NCBI GenBank assembly: GCA_032821775.1
Contig: JAVLRN010000001.1
Coordinates: 682,001 to 746,000, forward strand
Source of the DNA: Sanguinoderma infundibulare
Taxonomy: Eukaryota > Basidiomycota > Agaricomycetes > Polyporales > Polyporaceae
Direction: 5' to 3'
Length of the DNA: 64,000 nucleotides
The notes beneath the pieces were generated by a model. It worked only from the letters and a program-made list of their open reading frames with translations. It did not search any database and was not told the DNA's origin. Of this stretch, positions 47,180-57,747 are shown piece after piece; position 1 is the first letter of the stretch, and the number at the start of each line of letters is the position of its first letter. A program made the position numbers and the translations under genes.

Positions 47180-49157
47180 ATGGCAGCGCGATCCAAGAAC
47201 CCAAATCAGAATCCCTACTCGGAATTGCCCGACATCCACATGAATACCGCCAAAGGAATGACCATCGGCATGCCCGACATCCACATGGCCACCGCCAAAG
47301 GCCTCACCTTCGACAAGGATATCAGGATGGATACTGCCAAAGCGGGCACCACCCTCAAGCAGGGTGCCTTCAAGATGTGGGAGAAGGAGCTCTTGGACAG
47401 TCCGGAGGTCCGCAGAAAGGCCACCGTCGCTCAGCTCTGTGAGTACTCTCTTTGATCGCTACCCCGCACGCCCCAGAGTGCCATCATCACCACTCGAGTT
47501 CTCGTCCGATGGAGCCGTGTTCACATCTGGCGACCGATTCCAGATTTCCTGGATTATTACTTCAACCTCCTCGGCTACATCTCCGCGCGCAAGGGCCGTC
47601 GCGCCAGGTTCGATGAGGACACTGCAAGGCGGAACCTCACCCAGGCCGAGTACGCACAAGAATTCAAATCTTATCGTGGCCGCGAACGCACTCTCCTTCG
47701 CAAGCGTCGTGTCAAGCTCAAGGTCAACCAATTCCAGATCATCGCGCAGGTTGGCCAGGGAGGATATGGTGAAGTCTACCTTGCCCGGAAGGCGGACACG
47801 CGGGAGATCTGCGCATTGAAGAAGATGAGGAAGCGCACATTGTTTAAGATGGACGAGGTGAGTCTCTCATTGTTAGGCACGCACACATATTGCTCAGGCT
47901 GTGAATGACCCAGGTCCGGCATGTTCTTGTCGAGCGCGACATCTTGACCGCAACGAAGACGCCGTGGCTGGTCCGTCTGCTGTACGCCTTCCAAGATCCA
48001 GAACACGTATACCTGGCGATGGAGTATGTGCCCGGAGGCGACTTTCGAACGCTGCTCAACAACGCTGGTGTTCTCAAAGAGGAGATCGCGAGGTTCTACA
48101 TCACCGAGATGTTCGCCGCCGTGAATGAACTGCACAAGTTGGGGTATATCCACCGGGACTTGAAGCCAGAGGTCTGTCTTAGCCTACAAATCACATCTTG
48201 TCAAGGGTTTCTCATCCTCTCTTCAGAACTTCCTCTTGGACAGCACGGGGCACGTGAAGCTGACAGACTTTGGTCTGGCAACTGGTGCGCTCAATCCGCA
48301 GAGGATAGAGTCCCTCAGGGTCAAGGTGAAACAGAGCGCTCTGAATTTGCGTATCCGCTCTGAACTCGCTACTTACAGCTCGACCGAGTCAAAGACGTCG
48401 AGGTCGTCCACCTCTCAACCCTCGAAAGACGGTCGATCTATCGCTCGATGCGGCAACAGATTCCTCGGTATGCAGACTCGATCGTTGGCTCACCCGACTA
48501 CATGGCGCCGGAGGTCCTCCGCGGAAAGCCGTATTCGTTCTCGGTGGACTACTGGTCTCTGGGATGCATCCTGTTCGAGTTCCTGGCAGGGTTCCCGCCC
48601 TTCAGCGGCCGTACTCCAGAAGAAACCTGGACGAACCTGGACAAGTGGACGACCGTGCTGCGGAGACCAGAGTACGACGCGCCCGAGGACCAGGTGTTCA
48701 ACTTGACGGACATTGCCTGGGATGCTATCACCCGGTGCGCGGCTTGATGTTCATTTTCAGTCTTAGGGACGGTTGTCTTACTGAGCCCGCTGGCAGGCTG
48801 ATCGCCCACGCGAGCGTGAGGTATGCGACCCTCGGCCAAATGCGCGACCATCCGTTTTTCACCAGCATCCAGTGGGACGACCTGCGGGCCACAGACCCTC
48901 CGTATGTCCCAGAGCTGACGGGCGATGAAGATACTGGGTACTACGACGACTTCACGTCGCCGCAGGACATGGAGAAGTACGCTGAGGTCATCGAGAAGCA
49001 GAGGCATGTGGAGCGTGTCAAGGAGAAGGAGGATGAGTTCTCGCGCGGGGTCTGGGTCGGGTTCACGTTCCGTAAAAACGGACCGATGGCCATGGGTGGA
49101 GGACGTGCGTTCGGGGCGGGTGCTGACGATGATGGAGCGCTCGCAACCATCTTCTAG
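47180..49157 (+). CDS. DBF2: NDR/LATS-family kinase DBF2/SID2 (mitotic exit / septation network)
   Basis: An AGC kinase that works with MOB1 downstream of the SIN/MEN cascade. The start ATG 47180 is followed by three 14-15 residue repeats (PDIHMNTAKG, PDIHMATAKG, DIRMDTAKAG), then GAFKMWEKELLDSPEVRRKA. Over an intron come YFLDYYFNLLGYISARKGRR, KLKVNQFQIIAQVGQGGYGE (Gly loop), ICALKKMRKRTLFKMDEVRH, LTATKTPWLVRLLYAFQDPE and YLAMEYVPGGDFRTLLNNAG. The catalytic loop is GYIHRDLKPENFLLD and the Mg motif is LTDFGLATGALNPQRIESLR. After the long NDR insert comes ADSIVGSPDYMAPEVLRGKP, the activation loop. The C-terminus has VWVGFTFRKNG, the hydrophobic motif with its phosphorylatable Thr. The stop is at 49155-49157. 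GALNPQRIES is specific to the Dbf2/Sid2 branch. Confidence 0.92.
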
Positions 49158-49394
49158 ATGTCGGGTCGGAGGTGGGGAGAGGCACGTTGAACAGATTGGG
49201 CCGCCTACGCGGGTTCGACAACGCGAGAAGATAGAAATGGGGCGAGTAGAGTACCACATATACCATAATTATGTCAGAATGCGAGCAGGGAGGCGTGTTG
49301 AAATTATGTACAATGCATTGATGCGCGCGAGGGGCGAGCGCCTGAGAGACTTGCTGGTGTCCACGGCGACTGCGACCGCTGGCCATGGTCGAGG

Positions 49395-51279
49395 ATGAAG
49401 TTCACTCAACATAACTCGTCGCCATTCTCTACGCTTTTCTCCAGGAGGGCTGCCTTCAAAGGCCATTTGGCCCGCTCTGGTGCCTTTATCCGGACCTCAA
49501 CCCTTAGATTCCTCTCCCATGATGCACGGAACAACTATGACAACTCCACCGGATCCCATATACCACTCTACAGTGAGTTCGCTTCTACAGATGTAGCTCT
49601 CCTAGCATTTATTCTCTGCCCTAGAGAGGCTCATACAGGCGTGGCAAAACACTCCTACAAAGTGGTACCCTCTGCCCATAGCTGCTGGCGCGCTGCTCCT
49701 CGTCGTATTACAGTATCGCAAAAAGTCAACCTCGCGGGAGGTTATAGTCGATGCGGATGGTCATGAAGTTATTCGCTTGAAAGGTCCTTGGCACGTAAGT
49801 CATCATCAACTTTCTACCACCGGTCGCGTGCAATGGGCCCACTACGCGAAGAGTCGGTGCTGACAGGCAGCATGTTACTCTCCTTCTAGGTGCACGTCAT
49901 CGGTGCGCTACCGCTGAGGAATTTATCCCGAGTATGGGGATATCTCAACTCCCTCGAACTGCCCGTATGGTTCCGACCCATCGGCTTCCGCGTTTATGCC
50001 AGCATATTCGGTTGCGACCTTGAAGAGATCGACCCTCAAGAGTTGGCACAATATGCCAGCCTCGGAGATTTCTTCTATAGAAAGCTCAAAGATGGAGCTC
50101 GTCCTATTGCTGACGCAGTCCTGGTACGTCGCACACGTTTTTCTTCGCGTTGGGTCGTTTTCACAATTGGCGCTGCGTAGGTCAGTCCGGCTGATGGTCG
50201 TGTGCTCCACTTCGGCGTAATCAAGAACGGCCGGATTGAGCAAGTCAAGGGTAGCACCTATTCCCTCGATGCACTTCTCGGCGTCGCGCGGCCAGGCAGC
50301 CCAGCCGCTGCAACGGTCGAGTTCCCTGACCAGAAGATGCAAGAAGTCAACCACCGTCATTTCGCGGACATCAACGGTATCGAGTACAGTCTCAACGAGC
50401 TGCTGGGAACGACTACGCCATCATCTTCTGGCACGTCAACACCGGTGGTCGAGGCGGCTTCTGAATGCGTGGACGCCGTAACGCGGACGTCCTCCAAGAA
50501 ACACGGGGACCGTGTGGACGCATCCATTCCGCGTGACCAGCCGCTTCCCGAAGCCGTCGCGCGGGACGTCAGCATGGCTAGCGAAGTCGGGTTGCGTCCC
50601 ACTGCCGTGCGTAGGGATAGTTTCACGAGCGTGCGGACAAAACCAGGGAACGACACGTTCTTCCTCGTCGTCTACCTTGCGCCTGGTGATTATCATCGCT
50701 TCCACAGCCCTACAGCATGGGTCGTTGAACGGAGACGGCATTTTGTCGGTACGTAATCTACCGGCGTTCTCTCTTGCAACGTGCTATGTTGACATTTCGT
50801 TTAGGTGACTTGTTTTCCGTCTCGCCCTGGATGGCTAAACGGTTGGAGAACCTCTTTGTTCTGAACGAACGAGTCGCTCTTCTTGGGAGGTGGAAGCATG
50901 GATTCTTCAGTATGGTTCCTGTTGGCGCGACGAACGTCGGGAGCATCAAGGTCAACTTCGACCAAGTACGTGTGCATGCGTTTGTACGGCTGTCTATGAC
51001 GTACTAATCGCTGTGTAGGCGTTACGTACCAACGTCGGCTCACGTCGAAATCACCCCGCGGGGACGTTCACCGAAGCCGTTTACTCGGGCGCGTCCACAA
51101 TCCTCAATGGTCAGCCTCTCATGAAGGGCGAAGAGATGGGCGGCTTCTGCCTCGGAAGCACGATCGTCCTCGTCTTCGAGGCACCGCACAACTTTGATTT
51201 CTTCGTCAGCGCTGGCCAAAAGGTCAAGGTTGGCCAAAAGTTGGGAGACGTGACGTCCTCGGAGAAGGTGTCACCATGA
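49395..51279 (+). CDS. PSD1: Mitochondrial phosphatidylserine decarboxylase PSD1
   Basis: It makes phosphatidylethanolamine in the inner mitochondrial membrane. The start ATG 49395 gives a basic, Ser-rich presequence ([20 protein letters not shown]). Over an intron comes [20 protein letters not shown] then [13 protein letters not shown], the membrane anchor. The catalytic part begins [19 protein letters not shown] and continues [40 protein letters not shown] (substrate-site His), [20 protein letters not shown] and [19 protein letters not shown]. The LGST motif is the self-cleavage site that generates the pyruvoyl group and is the PSD1-type spelling. The stop is at 51277-51279. A Ser/Thr-rich insert of about 100 residues sits in the middle (50400-50640). 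DBF2 ends 237 bases upstream on the same strand. Confidence 0.93.
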
Positions 51280-51659
51280 CGGAACGGTTACGAACTTTGA
51301 CACGGATGGACCAACGCTACGTTAGTAATGTTCCATATTGGACAGCTCGATTCAACTCGACGTGCTCGGTTAAACGCGGCGGATGTCCTACGTTCGTCGT
51401 GGATCGCATACGGGTCAAGACTTTCGGCGTATTCTTGAGTGCGGCTGTTATCGTCCAGGGCCTCCAAGTGAAGGGAGCTCTGTAAGATGGCGGAGGGCCT
51501 GCGCGGTGATCGGGAGCCTCGTGGGTGCGCTGAATGGAGTGGTAGATAAGTTGATATCATAGCCCGGGATGCGGCTCGAGTAGCTTGAGGTGGAGCTTCG
51601 CTAGTATCTGCTGGTAGTCTGCCGGGTCGGCGCCCTTCGCCGAACGGAAGGATTTCATT

Positions 51660-52140
51660 TATTCATTGGAAATTCCCTAGAGAAGATGTAGAACGTGGTA
51701 GAACCGGCAGTAGATCATTTGCAGCTGAAATGTCAACGACGTGGAGGTTTGGAAAGAGGGGTTCTGTAAACCCCAGCGGGGGGCGAATTAAACAATGCGA
51801 CAAACCACGTACTGAAAGCGATAGTTCGGGAGGTTTACACTTTATCTTCAAACTCTGCTGTCCATCTCGGAGAAGGAGTAACACCAAAATACCAAGGTGA
51901 CCCATACGGCGTCCAGGGTAGGCTCATGAAAGAAGTGGGATGCGGCGGCAAGAGAAGGAAGGGTCCGAAATCCAATGTCGTCGACGGTCTCTTGATCCTC
52001 ACGAGCTGGTCGCCAAATCATGCGGACTAATTCGGTGGGAGATGGCACACGGGGGTAGTGTCTTATACGGGCCAGGAGGATTCCCCACGGTTTCTGATAG
52101 GGTTTCTTGGGCGCAAAGTGTGTAGAGACGTCGTCAAACT
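51660..52140 (-). pseudogene. F-box-like fragment, probably non-functional
   Basis: The minus strand carries IRHYPRVPSPTELVRMIWRP and then LPSLAAASHFFHEPTLDAVW, which resembles the start of Agaricomycete F-box/leucine-rich proteins (a promoter-like LPSL-x2-C-x2-FHEPALD-x-LW helix pair). The frame stops soon afterwards at 51848. Nothing downstream on the minus strand to 51660 restores a leucine-rich domain, so this looks like a truncated copy. The surrounding gap 51280-52274 holds no other gene I can support; its left part is PSD1 3' sequence and its right part HEM3 3' sequence. Confidence 0.35.
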
Positions 52141-52274
52141 TCACGTTTGAACTTGAATAAGGGTTGCAGAAGGATAAATTAGTGCACCCCTCAAGCGTCC
52201 GTCGCCGTGACTGCAAAACGAATTCAGCACAATCTTCTATCCTCACAACAATAAATCCAGCAGTAGATACTCGT

Positions 52275-53606
52275 CTATGCGTCGACCTTCTCGTCAGTCG
52301 CCTTCGCGAGCTCGATCTTCTTCTCCCTATCCACATTAATTTCGTCCAGAATCTCCTTCGCGCCTGTGTCTATGAGCACCTTTGCGAGCCTCGCCCCTAC
52401 CGCCTCCGCGTCCTCGACGCTCCTCACCTCCGCCTCTATCGAATGCTCGACGTGTCGGTCCCCATTCAGGGTTGTCACGCACCCCGTAATTGCCAACCGC
52501 GCCTTTCTCTCCCCCGCCTTCTCGCCTTCCCCGTCCGGCGTCTCATCCACCAAGCTCGTGTGCACCCCCACCGGGACGCTGCACCCGCCCTCCAACACGC
52601 ACAAGAGCGCGCGCTCGGCGTAGCAGCGCCACTCGGTCTGCCAGTGCGTGACGCTCCTGCAGAGCTCGCGCGCGGCAGCGTCGTCCCCGCGGATCTCAAT
52701 CGCGAGCGCGCCCTGGGAGACGGCGTGGAGGAGGGTGGGGGGCCCGAGGTCGGACGTGACGCGGTCGCCCCAGCCGAGGCGGACCATGCCGGCCTTTGCG
52801 AGGATGATGGCAGCGAAGGGGGAGTCGGGGGCGTCGAGCTTCGTCATGCGAGTGTTCCTGGACAAGGATGAAGTTAGCTTCACTTAGACGAGAACGAAGG
52901 CGCGCACTGCAGTATCGCTCCGCGCGAGGACAACGAATGGTATGAGGAAAGGATGTTAAGAGATCAAAAGACGAGGGTACGGCATTGGATGTGCGGGAGA
53001 TACGATACATATTGCAGGAGACTGTAGCTGAAGAATTGAAGTGAAACTCACAAGTTTCCCCGCTACCGACGCGGACGATGGAAATCATGATGAGCTCGTC
53101 GCACAATCTCACAAAATATCACAACTCACCACATCCTTGAACACGAGCCCAGGAAACTGCCTCTTGAGCTGTGCGACCCGCCGCACACTGCTGGTCCCCA
53201 CGACGCTCCCCTCCGGCAGGTCCGCCAACGACCTCCACCCCTCCGGCGCACCCTTCCTCACAATCAGCGCGTCCACAGGATCTTCCCGTTCCAGAACCCC
53301 CGCGATCTCGCAGCCGTCGGGGAGCACAGTCGGCACGTCCTTGAAGGAGTGGACGAGCATGTCGACGTCGCGGTCCTGAAGCGCGACCTCGAGCTCCTTC
53401 GTCCACAACGCCTTGCCCCCGATGAGATAGAGTGCCTGCGATTGGTTCTTGTCCCCACCGGTGGCCATGAAGGACGTCGCAAACGTTTTGTTGGGGTACT
53501 TGGCGGAGAGCGCGTCACGGACGATGTTCGTCTGGATCTGCGCGAGCTGGGAAGCTCGCGAGGCGAGGGTGAAGGTCCGCTCGGCTGCGTTTTTCGGTGT
53601 CGACAT
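52275..53606 (-). CDS. HEM3: Porphobilinogen deaminase (hydroxymethylbilane synthase) HEM3
   Basis: The third enzyme of haem synthesis; it polymerises four porphobilinogen units. Exon 1 (53130-53606) encodes ERTFTLASRASQLAQIQTNI, LYLIGGKALWTKELEVALQD, VDMLVHSFKDVPTVLPDGCE and VVGTSSVRRVAQLKRQFPGL, ending VFKDV. A 67-base intron (53063-53129) leads to an 11-base exon (53052-53062). A 194-base intron (52858-53051) leads to exon 3 (52275-52857). The three add to 1,071 bases in frame and produce VFKDVRGNLNTRMTKLDAPD, the conserved RGN-x-x-TR-x-x-KL active-site motif. Exon 3 has ECRCYAERALLCVLEGGCSV-like sequence, in which the Cys of LEGGC binds the dipyrromethane cofactor. The stop is at 52275-52277. 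356 residues, as expected. Lys and Arg substrate contacts are intact. Confidence 0.93.
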
Positions 53607-54451
53607 CGTGGGCTAAGGATGCAAGTGGAGATGATCAGGGAGGATCGAGACCTGAGAACGAGGGTTTTGTATGAGTGCGCGAGCGCGCGATGAGGGAGAG
53701 AGTCAAGGGAGACATGTGCATTGATCCCACAGGCGCCGGTGTACTCGTCCTCACATCGGGTACTCGGCTACGCTCAGGGCACGAGCCGGGTACTGGTCCA
53801 CGTACGATGGTTCACACATGTGGGTAGGGGTGAGAGGAACTAGGGAACTGTAGTTCCCGGAAACAGGAAAACCCAAGGAAAACGTCGACGACGAGTTGCT
53901 AGCAGCAACACACTAGCTTGTGTAACTCTCATGCTTGGTGGTACGAACATTATTTAGCAGGTGGAGTATCTTCAACTGGGACTGGAGTTCCCTTGATCAC
54001 CAATCCAAAAATGAATAGATATCTAGAACCATTCCGAATCAAAAAGCTCCAAAGTGGTCGCAAAGTCGTCATCTGCTGCCAAGAAGCCTGCGTCGCGTAT
54101 GGATACCAGGATACATTCGTAGTGATTGTGCCCTGAGTTCAAATCCTTTTATGACCCCTCGGGAATCTCTGCGGCGCGCGCCAACGAAGGCCAGCTGCGG
54201 TGAGCTACGAGGGGGCTCCAGGTTGAAAGGACCGTTAGGGTGCGAACGCGATGTCCGGAGGTCTTGAGACAGTACACGGCGCGATGTTCTAGTGGAGCTC
54301 CGGTCGTCCGAATGTCGAGGGGTTCGATGGGAACAGAGAAGCAACAGGTGGTGATTAAATGGGTATAGCTAAACAGACATGTACTGGGCCATACTGTTCG
54401 CCGAATTAAAAGACATGAGTGCGAAATGGAGGCAAAGGAAGCGAACGATAT
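53607..54451. other. Intergenic, no gene supported
   Basis: The HEM3 promoter (left) and the NFU1 3' end (right). The segment 53920-54110 is more A/T-rich than its surroundings and has a 72-codon plus frame without motifs. A small hairpin GGGAACT..AGTTCCC lies at 53843-53858. Confidence 0.45.
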
Positions 54452-55468
54452 TCACCTCGAGTCCTTCTTCTGGCTATGGTCCTTCGCTAACCGCTGCTCT
54501 AGCTTCTCGAACTCGTTCCGAGCCACGGTCTCTTCCTGATCAAGGATCTGCAAGCCACTGCGTGAGCCCACGAACGGACCTGGTTCGGGAGAAGGAAGGA
54601 ATGAGAAACGCACCTGTTCAACACCCTTAACCTCGGGAATGTAGTGCATGAGCATGCGCTCGATTCCACTCTTCAGCGTTACCGTGCTCGATGAGCACCC
54701 CCGACAACTTCCCTTTAGTTTCACCTGCACCAATCCGTCGTCGGTGAAGCCCCGGTACTCAATGTCCCCGCCGTCTTCCATGATGGCTGGACGCACACGG
54801 GTCTCCAGAAGCTCCTTGATCATCGCGACAGTCTCCGAATCCGTGTCGAGAATGCGCGTATCCTGGGGACCCGCCGCCTCGCGGTCCTCCTCCGAGCGAA
54901 AGAGCGGTTGGCCGGACGAGAAGTGCTCCATGAGCATGGCGTAGACCTCAGGCTTGATTACGGACCAAGAGGTCTCCGAGTCCTTTGAGACGGTGACGAA
55001 GTCTGGACCATAGAAAACACCAGTGACGCCCTCGATGCCCATGAGGCGGATGGCGAGCGGAGACTTGAGGGCGGAACGGATATCGGTGAATTCTGCCGTC
55101 CCCTCCTCCATAACGTCTATGCCAGGGATGAACTTCAAGGAGTCCTCGTTGGGTGTAGATTCGGTCTGGATGAACATGCTCCGAGCTACTCTTCTTAGCA
55201 TCCACGAAATGCATGCATACACTGAGAGTGTTCACACACCTTGTTCAACTCTCCATACATGAGACCCCGTTTGCTGTGTCCTTGTTGGCGACGCGGTCGC
55301 GAGCGTTGAGCCATTGTGGAGGAACGCCGAGCGCCGGGTAGAGGAGGAGAAATGTCTTGAGGCCGAAGACGTCGAACTCCTGGCCACCACGTTCCGCAAC
55401 CGCGGCTCCTTCGCCGCGCGGATCAATACGCGCAATGAAGACGAAGCGAAAGTCGACGAGGACAACAT
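54452..55468 (-). CDS. NFU1: Mitochondrial iron-sulfur scaffold NFU1
   Basis: NFU1 delivers [4Fe-4S] clusters to mitochondrial enzymes such as lipoyl synthase. The start ATG 55466-55468 gives an Arg/Ser-rich presequence (SLRVLIRAAKEPRLRNVVAR). After a short intron (GTGTGT donor) come ARSMFIQTESTPNEDSLKFI then FTDIRSALKSPLAIRLMGIE, GVTGVFYGPDFVTVSKD (the Nfu N domain) and, after a linker, IKELLETRVRPAIMEDGGDI. EYRGFTDDGLVQVKLKGSCR follows, and GCSSSTVTLKSGIERML gives the CxxC cluster site (SCRGCSS). A further exon gives ILDQEETVARNEFEKLEQRL with the stop at 54452-54454. It diverges from ALG1 with 174 bases between starts. NFU1 supports the lipoyl-dependent E2 subunit encoded at the right end of the window, though that link is general biology rather than an operon. 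Confidence 0.9.
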
Positions 55469-55642
55469 GGTAGTCAGTGACCAAGGGACCTTTGGCCGCG
55501 CTCTGCGCGTTTTCGTTAGTCATACGCGCTCATTGGTTGGCGGATGTTGTGTGACATCACCAGTTACTTCTTATGGTATGCGTCGCGTGGTCATACTGTC
55601 GGGCTTGTGCTCGTCTGCCAGTGGACTGCCGCGACAACGACG
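55469..55642. promoter_or_regulatory. Short divergent promoter between NFU1 and ALG1
   Basis: 174 bases. It has a CCAAT box on the minus strand (ATTGG at 55532-55536) and a CRE-like TGACATCA at 55552-55559, one base from TGACGTCA. Both could serve either gene. Confidence 0.45.
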
Positions 55643-57622
55643 ATGTCTAGCGCAGCGAGCGCGCCCGTATCTTCACAACCCTCGGTCGAAACGGCGTTCT
55701 ATCTGTTCTTCCTCACTCTTTCCGTTTATCTGGCATGGAAACTGTACTCACGTCCGGGGCCGCGTCCTGCATTTCGCTCTGTCGCCATCCTTGTTCTGGG
55801 CGACATTGGCCGCAGTCCTCGCATGATGTACCATGCAGAGAGCTTCGCGAAGAATAATTATATGACGTATCTTGTCGGATATGGAGGTGCGCATCTCATG
55901 CTTACTGCGCGTCCACTAGAGGACATGAGGAGCGTACTGACTGACTGTTTATACTTCAAGGCTCCAAACCCATTCCATCTCTTCTCTCCTCCCCCGATGT
56001 GTCCATCATCCACCTCACAGACCCCCCACACCGCCTGCGCCATCTACCATTCATTGTCGGGGGCCCACTGAAAGTCCTTCGTCAAGTCCTGGAGATAGTG
56101 CACACGCTCACCGTGCGCATTCCCCATCCGCCTGAATTCATCCTCGTGCAGGTACATCAGTCGCTCCTTCCTTCACCCCGTTTCACTGAGTGCGCATATT
56201 TCTATGTCCACAAAGCTAGAACCCTCCTAGCATCCCCACCCTCGCAATCGTCTGGCTGGTCTCGAAGATGCGCGGGTGTAAAGTCATCATCGACTGGCAC
56301 AACCTGGGCTACAGCATCCTCGCGCTGAGACTGGGCAACGATCACCCATTCGTCCGGATCGCGAAGTGGTACGTCAAAATACCCCGCCTCCCACAACGCG
56401 TCCAAAGGACAAACATGAACAATTGGAATTTTTCAGGTTTGAGTCCTACTTCGGCCGGTCGGCATATGCCCACCTCTTCGTCACAAATGCCATGTGCGAA
56501 TACCTCGTGAAGGAATGGGACCTTGAAGGCCGAAAGGTCGTCCTGCACGACCGTCCTCCCTCCTGGTTCCACCGCGCAGAGCCACTTGAGACCCACGAGC
56601 TCTTTCAACGTCTTTTGCCCGCCCTCTCCGACTCCGCCTCCGCACTGACGACGTTCCTGCCCACATCCTCGCCCCCGTACTCCACTCCGTTTACACACAT
56701 CCCGCCGTTATCGTCCCTTTCCCCATCGGACCCTGTTCAGTTGGGTTCGCTTTGCGAGACTGTCGCTATGCCTACGCTCCGTGAGGACAGGTCCGCGCTC
56801 GTTGTGTCCAGCACGTCCTGGACCCCGGACGAGGACTTTGGGACGCTGCTTGACGCGCTGAAGGAGTACGAGAGGCGTGCCAGGATGCGCAAAGGGAAGA
56901 ACAAGGAGGAGCAGTTGCCGAAGGTCCTTGTGATCGTGACGGGCAAGGGACCCCTCAAGGAGAAATATATGCAGGAGGTCCAACAGCTCCAAACGGGCCG
57001 TGGAGGAGGGGATGCGGGACCGTGGCGGTTCGTGAGGTGTGTGAGCTTGTGGCTCGAGGCGGAGGACTATCCGCTTCTCCTTGGTACGTCTACCCCCGCT
57101 ACTGTATTCGTTTGCATGGTCAGTCCCTCAAAGGAAGAGTCGTAGGGTCGGCCGATATTGGTATATCGCTGCACTCTAGTTCGTCCGCGCTTGATCTACC
57201 CATGAAGGTAGTGGACATGTTCGGCTGCGGGCTACCTGTGTGCGCACTTGGGTTCGCATGGTGAGTGCGACGTTCTCCTGTGCCGAATCGACCTCCTCAC
57301 AACCGTGTCAGCCTGGACGAGCTCGTCAAAGATCATATTAATGGACGCGTGTTCCACAACGCAGAGCAGCTGGCGGGCCAACTAGAGGTGCGATTTGCTT
57401 TTATGGCAAGGTTGGCGACTTAACCATCCTTTGTTACGACAGAGTTTACTCCTCGGTTTTCCCGCCGCTCCTGGAATCGCCGCGCTCCGCAGATCATTTG
57501 AATGCACAGTGCCGTCGGGCTCGCATGCGAAGAGCGTTGAGGCTGGAGGACCAGAGTGGGAGTGGGGTACTTGGACGGATAACTGGCACCGCGTCATGCG
57601 ATCGCTGGACGTTGTGTCATAG
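55643..57622 (+). CDS. ALG1: ALG1, chitobiosyldiphosphodolichol beta-mannosyltransferase
   Basis: It adds the first mannose to the dolichol-linked oligosaccharide on the cytosolic side of the ER. The start ATG 55643 gives [20 protein letters not shown] and [15 protein letters not shown], the N-terminal anchor. Then [39 protein letters not shown] and, over introns, [40 protein letters not shown] and [20 protein letters not shown]. The donor domain has [38 protein letters not shown] and, in a later exon, [37 protein letters not shown] (the Alg1 GT33 signature) and [20 protein letters not shown]. The stop is at 57620-57622. GDIGRSPRM and [18 protein letters not shown] are diagnostic. A Ser/Pro-rich insert near 56620-56740 is lineage-specific. 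Confidence 0.93.
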
Positions 57623-57747
57623 ACACAGGACGTTCCTCAATTTATTTTGTCGCTAGCAATTTGGCTGGTATACGAGCTGCAGATTGTGCCCCTCATGCGT
57701 CAAATAGAACAAAGACGACGGTGTATTACTAGTAAACTAATATTGGA

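Noticed and set aside
53843..53858. Hairpin GGGAACT..AGTTCCC as a terminator or element end
   Set aside because: Seven base pairs with a two-base loop is expected by chance and has no partner copy or following T run.
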